The notes under the pieces: generated by a model
The model's database searches: none
What the model was told of the DNA's origin: nothing
Seen by the model: only the letters and a program-made list of their open reading frames with translations
Translations under genes and position numbers: made by a program
Part shown: positions 47,279 to 56,037 of the stretch, in pieces
Layout of the letters: every line of letters begins with the position of its first letter
How positions within the stretch are numbered: the first letter of the stretch is position 1
Origin: an uncultured Gammaproteobacteria bacterium
GTDB lineage: Bacteria; Pseudomonadota; Gammaproteobacteria; Pseudomonadales; Pseudohongiellaceae
Assembly: GCA_913054495.1 (NCBI GenBank)
Contig: CAJXIY010000009.1
Coordinates: forward strand, 1 to 56,037
Length of the DNA: 56,037 bases
Reading direction: 5' to 3'

Positions 47279-47746
47279 ATGATTTGGTTAGCAGCAATTG
47301 CTGCTCTGGCAGTTGGTATAGTGATCGGCGTGGTTTTTGCGAGCCGCCTGAACACCAGTCCGTCCCGCGTACATGAACTGGAAAATCAAATCCGTAGCCT
47401 GAAAGAAAACCATATCGAATACAAGGATAGTGTCAGCGACCATTTCAGTATGACCGCCGAGTTGGTGCAACACATGACTGAAAGTTACAAAGAGGTGTAC
47501 CAGCACCTGGCGACGGGAGCTCAGGATCTCTGTTCCATCGAGGTTGCCAGCAAACTCTTACCGGCCAGTACCGATGCGGTATTTGATACCAACAGCGTTA
47601 TCGAAGAGTCTAGCGGCCTGCTTCCCCCCAAGGATTACGCAGCCAAACAAAATCCTGAGCAGAAGGGAGCACTGGCCGAAGACTTTGGTCTGGACAAGCC
47701 CAAAGAGATCAGCAACGAGGAAAGTCCCGCTCAGCCAAGCAATTAG
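47279..47746 (+). CDS. zapG: ZapG / YhcB family (DUF1043) envelope-division protein
   Basis: 155 residues. One N-terminal membrane helix (~2–21, 'IWLAAIAALAVGIVIGVVFA'), a coiled coil (~30–60, 'RVHELENQIRSLKENHIEYKDSVSDHF'), and the conserved 'TAELVQHMTESYKEVYQHLATGAQDLC'. The acidic, proline-containing tail is variable. In E. coli YhcB/ZapG links cell division with envelope synthesis. zapE–zapG divergence is a common order. Confidence 0.92.
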   Translation: MIWLAAIAALAVGIVIGVVFASRLNTSPSRVHELENQIRSLKENHIEYKDSVSDHFSMTAELVQHMTESYKEVYQHLATGAQDLCSIEVASKLLPASTDAVFDTNSVIEESSGLLPPKDYAAKQNPEQKGALAEDFGLDKPKEISNEESPAQPSN

Positions 47747-47821
47747 TCAGAGGCTCACAAGCCAAGCAAGGGCGAGGACCAGCGCCCACCGCGATGTCTT
47801 TGGCAGTGATGACGCAACACC

Positions 47822-48730
47822 ATGTCAGAATATAATCTCACCCACCTGAAGCAACTCGAAGCAGAAAGCATCCACATAATGCGCGAAGTTGCTGCTGAAT
47901 TTGACAAACCGGTGATGCTTTACTCCATTGGCAAAGATTCATCGGTGATGCTGCATCTCGCCTTGAAGGCCTTCTATCCTGGCAAGCCACCCTTCCCCCT
48001 GATGCACGTCGACACGACCTGGAAATTCCGCGAAATGATCGAGTTTCGCGACCAACAGATTGCCAAGCTGGGACTGGATTTGATCGTCCATACTAACCTC
48101 GACGGCGTGAAGGCCGGCGTTGGCCCGTTCACCCATGGCAGTGAAAAACACACCGACATAATGAAGACCCAGGCCTTGAAACAGGCTATCGATAAACACG
48201 GCTTCGATGCCGCCTTCGGAGGCGCCCGTCGCGATGAAGAAAAATCGCGAGCCAAGGAACGTATATTCTCGTTCCGGGACAAGAACCATGTCTGGGATCC
48301 AAAGAATCAGCGACCCGAGCTGTGGAAACTTTACAACTGCAAGGTCAAGAAGGGCGAGAGCATCCGCGTGTTTCCCCTATCGAACTGGACGGAACTGGAT
48401 ATTTGGCAATATATCTACCTCAATGACATCGATATTGTGCCGCTTTATTACGCTAAACCCCGACCCGTGGTTAATATCGACGGCATCGACATCCTCCTGG
48501 ACGACGACCGCATGCCGATTAGGGAAGACCAGGAGATCAAGACCAAGACCGTCCGCTTCCGCACGCTGGGCTGTTATCCCTTGACCGGTGCTGTCGATTC
48601 CACCGCGACCACCCTGCCTGAAATCATTCAGGAAATGCTTCTCACCACCACCTCCGAGCGGCAAGGTCGACTGATCGATTCTGACCAGGCCGGCTCCATG
48701 GAAGAGAAGAAGCGCAAAGGTTATTTTTAG
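47822..48730 (+). CDS. cysD: sulfate adenylyltransferase subunit 2
   Basis: 302 residues. PP-loop ATP pyrophosphatase-fold subunit that makes adenosine 5'-phosphosulfate together with CysN. '[39 protein letters not shown]' and '[24 protein letters not shown]' are characteristic. 42 bases before cysNC. First enzyme of assimilatory sulfate reduction. Confidence 0.97.
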   Translation: MSEYNLTHLKQLEAESIHIMREVAAEFDKPVMLYSIGKDSSVMLHLALKAFYPGKPPFPLMHVDTTWKFREMIEFRDQQIAKLGLDLIVHTNLDGVKAGVGPFTHGSEKHTDIMKTQALKQAIDKHGFDAAFGGARRDEEKSRAKERIFSFRDKNHVWDPKNQRPELWKLYNCKVKKGESIRVFPLSNWTELDIWQYIYLNDIDIVPLYYAKPRPVVNIDGIDILLDDDRMPIREDQEIKTKTVRFRTLGCYPLTGAVDSTATTLPEIIQEMLLTTTSERQGRLIDSDQAGSMEEKKRKGYF

Positions 48731-48772
48731 TACCCCAACAGTGGATAACAGGAAAATTAGAAATCACGCAAT

Positions 48773-50674
48773 ATGTCCCATCAATCCGAATTAATCAGCA
48801 CCGATATCGAAGCCTATCTCGCCCAACATGAGCGTAAAGAGTTATTGCGCCTGTTAACCTGTGGCAGTGTCGATGATGGCAAGAGCACGCTGATCGGTCG
48901 TCTTCTGCACGACTCGAAACTGATCTATGAAGATCAATTGGCGGCCATAGAGGCCGACAGCGTAAATTCGGGAACTACCGGTGGAAAAATAGACCTGGCA
49001 CTTCTTGTGGATGGCTTACAGGCGGAACGCGAGCAAGGGATTACGATTGATGTTGCCTATCGTTATTTCTCAACTGCCCGGCGTAAATTCATAATCGCCG
49101 ATACGCCGGGCCATGAACAATACACTCGAAACATGGCGACAGGTGCGTCAACTTGCGATCTGGCTATCATTCTCATAGATGCCAGAAACGGTATTCAGAC
49201 TCAAACTCGAAGGCACAGTTACATTGCGTCCCTGCTGGGCATCAAACACATCATCGTGGCCATTAACAAAATGGATTTGGTGGCTTACGAGGAGAGCGTC
49301 TTTGCCGCCATCAAAGCCGAGTACCATGCATTTGCCCAAAAACTGGAACCGGCAGATATTCGCTTCATCCCCTTGTCCGCCCTCGATGGCGATAACGTAG
49401 TTCACGCTAGTGCGAAAATGCCCTGGTACGAAGGCGACGCGTTGATGTCAATTCTTGAGACCGTGGAAATTGCCGAAGACAGAAATTTTACCGATTTCCG
49501 CTTCCCGGTCCAGTATGTAAATCGCCCGAATCTCAATTTCAGGGGTTTCTGTGGCACCGTGGCCTCTGGCGTGGTGCATAAGGGTGACGAAATCATCGTA
49601 CTGCCTTCTGGAAAAACCAGTCGCGTCAAATCGATTGTAAACTTCGATGAAGAACTGGAACTCGCCCATACCGAAATGGCGATTACCCTGACACTCGAAG
49701 ACGAAATCGATGTAAGCCGCGGCGACATGCTGACGCACCCTGGCAATTTGCCCGCGATCGAGGACAAATTTGAGGCGAACATCGTGTGGATGACCGAAAG
49801 CCCTCTACTGCCGGGAAAGCATTACGAGTTTAAGCTCGGCACCCGGACCCTAAGTGGACAGGTGAGCACGATCCGCAATCGCATCGACGTAAATACTCTG
49901 GCAGAGAATCCCGCTCCGGAGTTGGGGCTCAACGAAATTGGCCTGGTGGAAGTTACCCTAGAACAGAGAGTCTGCTTCGATGGTTACAAGGACAATCGCA
50001 CAACCGGCAGCTTCATCGTTATCGACCGTTTGAGCAATGTGACCGTCGGCGCCGGCATGATCCAGAGCGCGCAACAAGCGCAATCCGCTACTGCCATATT
50101 CACCAATATTCATGTTACCAAGGAAGAGCGCGCTGCCCGTTATGGACAACGGCCGGCAACTATCATGTTCATCGGCGTTTCCGGTTCCGGCAAGTCGACA
50201 CTGGCCCACGGACTGGAACGAAAGCTGTTCGATCGTGGACGGGTCAGTACTGTCCTCGACGGCAAAACGATGCGGCTCGGTATCAGCAAAGACCTGCCCC
50301 ATGATGCCGCCGGACGCGCCGAAAACTTGAGGCGCAGTGCCCACGTGGCGCGCTTTCTCAACGATTCAGGTGTCATCTGTTGTGCATCATTTGTAGCACC
50401 CAACGAAGACTCGCGAGAACATGCCCGTAGCGTCATCGGCAGAGATAACTGCTACATCATCTTCCTGAATCCACCCATGGAAGTATGCATCCAACGTGAC
50501 CCCAGCGGCTTGTACGCCGCCGCAGAGGGTTCGGGCTCAGCAGATATTCCCGGCTTATCTTTCCCATACGAACCGCCATCCGTAATCCATTTGGAACTGG
50601 ATACATCGGATTTATCCCTGGAAGACTGCCTGGATCGCGTCATTAAATTGATGGAATCAGAAGCAATTATATAG
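48773..50674 (+). CDS. cysNC: bifunctional sulfate adenylyltransferase subunit 1 / adenylylsulfate kinase
   Basis: 633 residues. Residues ~25–440 are the CysN GTPase: G1 'GSVDDGKST' (31–39), '[17 protein letters not shown]' (G3) and 'NKMD' (G4), with elongation-factor-like beta-barrel domains. Residues ~460–630 are APS kinase: P-loop '[10 protein letters not shown]' (~465–474) and '[17 protein letters not shown]'. The fusion is typical of Pseudomonas and Xanthomonas; enteric bacteria have separate cysN and cysC. Makes PAPS from sulfate with CysD. Confidence 0.96.
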   Translation: MSHQSELISTDIEAYLAQHERKELLRLLTCGSVDDGKSTLIGRLLHDSKLIYEDQLAAIEADSVNSGTTGGKIDLALLVDGLQAEREQGITIDVAYRYFSTARRKFIIADTPGHEQYTRNMATGASTCDLAIILIDARNGIQTQTRRHSYIASLLGIKHIIVAINKMDLVAYEESVFAAIKAEYHAFAQKLEPADIRFIPLSALDGDNVVHASAKMPWYEGDALMSILETVEIAEDRNFTDFRFPVQYVNRPNLNFRGFCGTVASGVVHKGDEIIVLPSGKTSRVKSIVNFDEELELAHTEMAITLTLEDEIDVSRGDMLTHPGNLPAIEDKFEANIVWMTESPLLPGKHYEFKLGTRTLSGQVSTIRNRIDVNTLAENPAPELGLNEIGLVEVTLEQRVCFDGYKDNRTTGSFIVIDRLSNVTVGAGMIQSAQQAQSATAIFTNIHVTKEERAARYGQRPATIMFIGVSGSGKSTLAHGLERKLFDRGRVSTVLDGKTMRLGISKDLPHDAAGRAENLRRSAHVARFLNDSGVICCASFVAPNEDSREHARSVIGRDNCYIIFLNPPMEVCIQRDPSGLYAAAEGSGSADIPGLSFPYEPPSVIHLELDTSDLSLEDCLDRVIKLMESEAII

Positions 50675-50758
50675 ACACGCTCAGAAATTAATAAGTCGAT
50701 CAGCACTAGACCGGGTTGTGGATGCCGATGAACTGGTGACTGATGGAAAACTTGTCAG

Positions 50759-50920
50759 CTAGTTAATCCCCCAACGCCTGCACACGGTGACGCCACTCAA
50801 AATTTTCCGGACCACCGAGCGACCTTCCAGCTGCAAGCCATTTGGGCAATAATCGTCAAATTGATCGGGCTTGAGTAATAGCTTGAGATCAGCCTCAAGC
50901 TCTTTAAGGCTTGCTGTCAT
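50759..50920 (-). pseudogene. truncated N-terminus of a NIF3-like (DUF34) dinuclear metal protein
   Basis: 53 codons from ATG 50920 to TAG 50759–50761: 'LKELEADLKLLLKPDQFDDY', then 'CPNGLQLEGR' and 'KILSGVT', the conserved start of NIF3/YbgI proteins. After GVT the sequence diverges (VCRRWGIN) and stops, so ~200 residues including all metal ligands are gone. A nif3 gene lies next to algW/degS in Pseudomonas, matching this position. The remnant keeps its ATG and a GGGG ribosome-binding-like stretch. Confidence 0.75.
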
Positions 50921-51005
50921 TGAAATCTGCCCCTACAACGCTGTATATTTGATTGACTGACGAAAGCTAGCATAGTGCTGCAGTTACAAAGCCAGGTGCC
51001 AAACA

Positions 51006-52139
51006 ATGGACCGTTTCACCAAGTACTTAAATTTCCTGGGCTGGCCAACGGTTTCTGGAATACTGTTGGCAATTGTATTTCTGCAATATCAACAATTGCA
51101 GCAGCTCAGCGAGCAGAGGATAAATGAGCGGCTAACGCCGCCCCCTGCCCCTGTGCAACCCTCATTTGCCGATGCCATTAGATTGGCTACACCCTCGGTA
51201 GTCAGTATCAACTCCACCAGCGTCAATGTGGAATCCATTGAACGGAAATCCGAAAACCGGCTGAATTTGCTTCTGGGTGAAAAATCGAGCCTCGGCTCAG
51301 GTGTCATCGTCGGTGATAGAGGCTTTATTCTCACCAACTTTCATGTCGTAGACACGATGTTCGCATTGTTCGGTGCCTTCGATATCGAGGTAACCCTGAA
51401 CGATGGTCGTAAAATAGCTGCAACGGTGGTTGCCTGGGATGAGGCCAACGACCTTGCGGTTCTGCATATCAATATGGATGACCTGTCCCCTATTGAAGTC
51501 GGCAATGAACAGGAGCTCGAAGTCGGTGACCTGGTGTTCGCGATCGGTTACCCGAGAAACATCGGCCAGTCTGTGTCCCAGGGTATCGTCAGTGCACTCA
51601 CGAACAACCCCGACGACTCGCTATCGATCATCCAGACCGATGCCGTAATTAACCCGGGTAATTCTGGTGGTGCGCTTATCGATCGCGATGGCAAATTAGT
51701 CGGAATCAACTCCTCCATTTTTTCCGAATCCGGAAATTTCGAAGGTATCGGGTTCGCGACGCCGGCTAGCATCGCGCTGAGCTCTATGGCGGCGATGGTC
51801 GAGCAAGCCATCGAAGGAAACTCCGGGTATCTCGGCGTTATCACCGGCGAGGCATTGAACGCCCAATCCAGTGTGCATTTCTTCGGTGTCGATCATATCA
51901 GAGGCATGCTGGTGGAGAGCGTCGATGAAGGCGGCGCCGCCAAACGCGCCGGCATCAGACCGGGAGACGTAATCACCCGCATCGAGGGCACGCCGGTGAT
52001 AGACGGCCAAAATATCATGATGGAAGTACGCAACAAGAAACCCGGGGATACCATCACGGTTCGGGTCTATCGCAACGGTCAGACCCTGGATTTCCCTACC
52101 ATCCTTGGATTTGGGCAGGCGATAATAATAGAACCATAG
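51006..52139 (+). CDS. degS: site-1 periplasmic serine protease DegS / AlgW (HtrA family, one PDZ)
   Basis: 377 residues. N-terminal membrane anchor (~12–27), trypsin-like domain with triad H113 (TNFHVVD), D149 (ANDLAVLHI) and S220 (NPGNSGGAL), then a single PDZ domain (~275–370, 'GMLVESVDEGGAAKRAGIRPGDVITRIEG'). It senses misfolded outer-membrane proteins and cleaves the anti-sigma factor RseA/MucA to start the sigma-E response. Convergent with hisD. Confidence 0.93.
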   Translation: MDRFTKYLNFLGWPTVSGILLAIVFLQYQQLQQLSEQRINERLTPPPAPVQPSFADAIRLATPSVVSINSTSVNVESIERKSENRLNLLLGEKSSLGSGVIVGDRGFILTNFHVVDTMFALFGAFDIEVTLNDGRKIAATVVAWDEANDLAVLHINMDDLSPIEVGNEQELEVGDLVFAIGYPRNIGQSVSQGIVSALTNNPDDSLSIIQTDAVINPGNSGGALIDRDGKLVGINSSIFSESGNFEGIGFATPASIALSSMAAMVEQAIEGNSGYLGVITGEALNAQSSVHFFGVDHIRGMLVESVDEGGAAKRAGIRPGDVITRIEGTPVIDGQNIMMEVRNKKPGDTITVRVYRNGQTLDFPTILGFGQAIIIEP

Positions 52140-52206
52140 TGAGTCAGGGACGGCATCACTACACTAATCCCTGGTCACCAGCCAGCCGGTAACAGCGCTA
52201 GAGACT

Positions 52207-53541
52207 TTAGTCCGGCTCAGATTCCTCAGTAGAATCCAGGCGATATTCCGCCGACAGCGCGTGGGCATGCAAGTGCTCGTTGCGTGCTATTTCGGCCGCG
52301 GTAATGGCGAGCTTTGCAGCGCCTGCGGGCGAGCAATTAATAATCGAAGTTCTTTTCTGAAAATCATAAACACCCAGCGCCGAGAAAAACCTGGCGGTAC
52401 CCGATGTGGGCAATACATGACTGGGGCCGGCACAGTAGTCGCCCAGCGCTTCTGCAGAGTACTTTCCAAGAAAAATAGCCCCTGCGTGATCGATCCGGGG
52501 CAACAGCTGTTCGCTGTCGACTACGGACAATTCAAGATGCTCCGGTGCAATCAGGTTGCTCGCCATCGCCGCCGTCTCGAGGTCAGCTGCGAGGATAAAA
52601 ATACCCCGATTTTGCAGGGACTCATGGATGATAGAGCGCCTTTCCATCGAAGGTAGCAGCCTTTCGATACTGGCTAAGACCTGATCCAGAAACTCGGCAC
52701 TGGTCGCGATCAAGATAGCCTGCGCCTGTTCGTCGTGCTCCGCCTGTGAAAACAGATCCATCGCCACCCAATCCGGGTCGGTGCTACCGTCACAAATAAT
52801 GGTGAGTTCGGAGGGGCCGGCAATCATGTCGATTCCCACTTCGCCGAATACCAGTTTCTTCGCAACTGTCACGAAAATGTTGCCTGGACCGGTGATCTTG
52901 TCTACCCGGGGAATGGACTCGGTGCCGTAGGCCAAGGCGGCAATCGCCTGGGCACCGCCTATGGTAAATAGCCTGTCTACACCGGCCAACGCCGCCGCCG
53001 CGAATATTAAATCTACTTCCGGGCCATAGGCAGTCGGAACCGTGGCAATAATTTCTTTTACGCCCGCCACCCTTGCCGGTATCGCCAGCATCAGAACCGA
53101 TGATGGATAATTCGCCTTGCCACCAGGCACGTAAACTCCTACTCGCTCGAGCGGACTTACTTTTTGTCCATAGATGGAGCCATCGGCTTCTTCATAATGC
53201 CAGGAACCCTGTTTTTGTCTTTCATGATAACTGCCGATTCTCTGCGCCGCGTGCTCCAGTGCTTGACGCTGTGGATCAGCCAAATTTTCCAGTGATGCAA
53301 GCATCTGTTCCCGACTGACAGACAGATCCTGGATTGACGCCGCATCGAAGTCATCAAATTTGCGAGTGTATTCCAATACCGCTTGATCGCCCCGGGCACG
53401 CACATCCTTAAGAATAGCCGTGACAATTTCCGTAACATCATCTGCAATCAACATTTCCCGCTGCAATAAACGCAGCAACTGATTTTCAAATTCTGAATCA
53501 GCGACTGAAAGTCGGGTAATTGTTAGTGATTGGCTAGTCAT
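52207..53541 (-). CDS. hisD: histidinol dehydrogenase
   Basis: Last two steps of histidine synthesis, NAD-linked oxidation of histidinol. 444 residues. '[23 protein letters not shown]', '[32 protein letters not shown]', '[16 protein letters not shown]' (catalytic and zinc region) and '[10 protein letters not shown]'. It follows hisG by 45 bases. hisC, which often comes next in Pseudomonas, is absent here. Confidence 0.97.
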   Translation of the reverse strand: MTSQSLTITRLSVADSEFENQLLRLLQREMLIADDVTEIVTAILKDVRARGDQAVLEYTRKFDDFDAASIQDLSVSREQMLASLENLADPQRQALEHAAQRIGSYHERQKQGSWHYEEADGSIYGQKVSPLERVGVYVPGGKANYPSSVLMLAIPARVAGVKEIIATVPTAYGPEVDLIFAAAALAGVDRLFTIGGAQAIAALAYGTESIPRVDKITGPGNIFVTVAKKLVFGEVGIDMIAGPSELTIICDGSTDPDWVAMDLFSQAEHDEQAQAILIATSAEFLDQVLASIERLLPSMERRSIIHESLQNRGIFILAADLETAAMASNLIAPEHLELSVVDSEQLLPRIDHAGAIFLGKYSAEALGDYCAGPSHVLPTSGTARFFSALGVYDFQKRTSIINCSPAGAAKLAITAAEIARNEHLHAHALSAEYRLDSTEESEPD

Positions 53542-53585
53542 ATTAAAATGCCTGGCGTCGGCGACTGCAGCGCGGACGGAGCTGG

Positions 53586-54233
53586 TCAGCGGACCCGGTC
53601 GGCTTCCACGGCCATCCGCAATTTGTCCAGAATATCCCGAATGATGTCATTTTTAATCTTCATCGATGCCTTATTAACGATGATTCTAGAACTGATATTT
53701 GCGATCAGCTGCCGCGGTTCGAGCCCATTCGCTGTGAGTGTTTTACCGGTGTCTACAATATCCACGATGCAATCCGCGAGGCCCATAGCCGGTGCCAATT
53801 CCAGCGCGCCGTTAAGCTTGATTAGTTCGATTTGCTGGCCCTGTTCGGCAAAATATTTCTTCGCAATATTGGTAAATTTTGTAGCCACCTTGAGCCTGCC
53901 TGCGGCGGGTAGTGCCCCGATGGGCTCTGCTGTCATTAATCGACAGGCTGCAATTTTCAGATCAAGAGGTTCATAAAACTCTTCACCGCCATACTCCAGC
54001 AACAAGTCTTTGCCGACGACTCCCATATCTGCACTGCCAAATTCAACGTATGTGGGCACATCGGAACCGCGGATAACCATCAGGCATACGTCTTTATGAT
54101 TGGTTGCAAATATCAGCTTACGGCTTTTAGAAATGTTTTCGACAGGGGTGATTCCTGCCCGCTCGAATAGTGGCAGCACTTCATCCAGGATTCGCCCCTT
54201 GGTTAAGGCAATAACCAGCTCAGATGATTTCAT
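53586..54233 (-). CDS. hisG: ATP phosphoribosyltransferase, short form
   Basis: First step of histidine synthesis. 215 residues, lacking the C-terminal ACT-like regulatory domain. Short HisG proteins require HisZ as regulatory partner; none is in this window. '[23 protein letters not shown]', '[25 protein letters not shown]'-type motif and '[19 protein letters not shown]' are typical. Confidence 0.95.
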   Translation of the reverse strand: MKSSELVIALTKGRILDEVLPLFERAGITPVENISKSRKLIFATNHKDVCLMVIRGSDVPTYVEFGSADMGVVGKDLLLEYGGEEFYEPLDLKIAACRLMTAEPIGALPAAGRLKVATKFTNIAKKYFAEQGQQIELIKLNGALELAPAMGLADCIVDIVDTGKTLTANGLEPRQLIANISSRIIVNKASMKIKNDIIRDILDKLRMAVEADRVR

Positions 54234-54280
54234 GGTGGCTCGGGAACCTCAATTTAAGATCTTAGGTACTAGGCGGCGAC

Positions 54281-55694
<1,414 letters not shown>

Positions 55695-55696
<2 letters not shown>

Positions 55697-55931
55697 AGAC
55701 GGCGTCACGTTCGGCAGCAGTCATCAAGCGCATGGTGACCGCGTGAATCACGCCACTGGAGATGTGCTCACCGAGGATTTTGTAGATTGTCTGTTGTCTT
55801 CTGACAGCATTCAGACCTTCGAATACCTGCCCTGTCGCAGTTACGAGGTATTTGCCATCACCACCTTCGACGCCGATTTCGCAGTCAGGCAATGCAATAG
55901 TCAACAACTGTTTTATTTGATCAACTTCCAA
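55695..55931 (-). CDS. ibaG: BolA family protein IbaG
   Basis: 78 residues: 'DQIKQLLTIALPDCEIGVEG', 'GKYLVTATGQVFEGLNAVRRQQTIYKILGEHISSGVIHAVTMRLMTAAE'. The BolA-like fold and invariant His near the C-terminus ('IHAVTM') fit iron–sulfur trafficking with monothiol glutaredoxins. Start is TTG 55931 with GGAG seven bases upstream. The stop lies in the end of the MITE-like element. ibaG between the mla operon and murA is the standard order. Confidence 0.92.
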
Positions 55932-55945
55932 AGCACAACTCCGAA

Positions 55946-56037
55946 TTACTTCCAGGCATCCAGAACCGAGTCAATATCGTTATCATGCTGAGACATCAAT
56001 GCCGAAAATTGAGTAAAGTACTGACGACCGAGGTTGA
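55946..56037 (-). CDS. mlaC: MlaC, phospholipid-binding periplasmic protein (C-terminal end only)
   Basis: The last 29 codons are visible: 'NLGRQYFTQFSALMSQHDND' then 'IDSVLDAWK' and TAA. This matches the C-terminus of MlaC/Ttg2D proteins ('NIG..FRDQFA..M..NG.DLD..ID.W'). MlaC shuttles phospholipids between the outer membrane MlaA complex and inner membrane MlaFEDB. The gene is cut by the window edge. mlaB, which in many genomes lies between mlaC and ibaG, is missing: only 14 bases separate the two genes. Confidence 0.8.
   Translation of the reverse strand, partial: NLGRQYFTQFSALMSQHDNDIDSVLDAWK

Noticed and set aside
52140-52206. Terminator between degS and hisD
   Set aside because: Short inverted repeats (CAGGGA…TCCCTG; CTGG-TCA-CCAG) are present but lack a T-run on either strand.

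Overview
The window looks like a chromosomal segment of a free-living gammaproteobacterium related to the Pseudomonadales/Oceanospirillales. This rests on gene order (ampD–DUF1631–nadC–pilA–pilD–coaE–yacG; mraZ-to-lpxC then M23 peptidase–secA–argJ–Nudix/ThiE; rpsI/rplM–petABC–sspAB; cysD–cysNC–degS–hisD–hisG–murA–ibaG–mlaC) and on protein style (meso-diaminopimelate-type MurE, short HisG, fused CysNC). No phylogeny could be run. No tRNA, rRNA, CRISPR array, complete insertion sequence or prophage was seen. The genetic code is standard; TTG/GTG starts are fairly common (Nudix/ThiE, yacG, murG, lpoA, ibaG).

Layout. 1–11 kb is an accessory-like and partly decayed zone. It holds ampD, a DUF1631 gene split by one in-frame stop, a retropepsin-like protease, nadC, a secreted HNH nuclease, a small cytochrome c, a frameshifted membrane/TPR gene, pilA, a scar where pilB/pilC should be, pilD–coaE–yacG, and an exported beta-propeller protein interrupted by two in-frame stops. 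11–35.5 kb, all on the minus strand, is the dcw cell-wall/division cluster (mraZ rsmH ftsL ftsI murE murF mraY murD ftsW murG murC ddlB ftsQ ftsA ftsZ lpxC), followed by an M23 peptidase, secA, argJ and a Nudix–ThiE fusion. Most junctions overlap by 1–8 bases. A promoter and four helically phased GTGG/GTGT boxes lie before mraZ.

35.7–41.9 kb holds the RNase P RNA gene, rsmI, and the divergent lpoA–yraN–diaA–dolP set of envelope and replication-control genes, then sspAB. 42–47 kb carries a cytochrome bc1 operon in which cytochrome b and cytochrome c1 are one 685-residue polypeptide, then rplM–rpsI and zapE. 47.3–56 kb holds zapG, the sulfate-activation genes cysD–cysNC, a truncated nif3 remnant, degS, hisD–hisG, murA, a 143-bp MITE-like element in the murA leader, ibaG and the end of mlaC.

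Much of the window serves envelope growth: precursor synthesis (murA, murC–G, mraY, ddlB), polymerisation and division (ftsW, ftsI, ftsQ/L/A/Z, lpoA, zapE, zapG), recycling (ampD), LPS (lpxC), export (secA) and outer-membrane upkeep (mlaC, dolP, degS). The most notable observations are the cytochrome b–c1 fusion with unusual Qo-site and Rieske motifs, the MITE-like leader of murA, the phased operator before mraZ, and clustered decay around the pilus locus.
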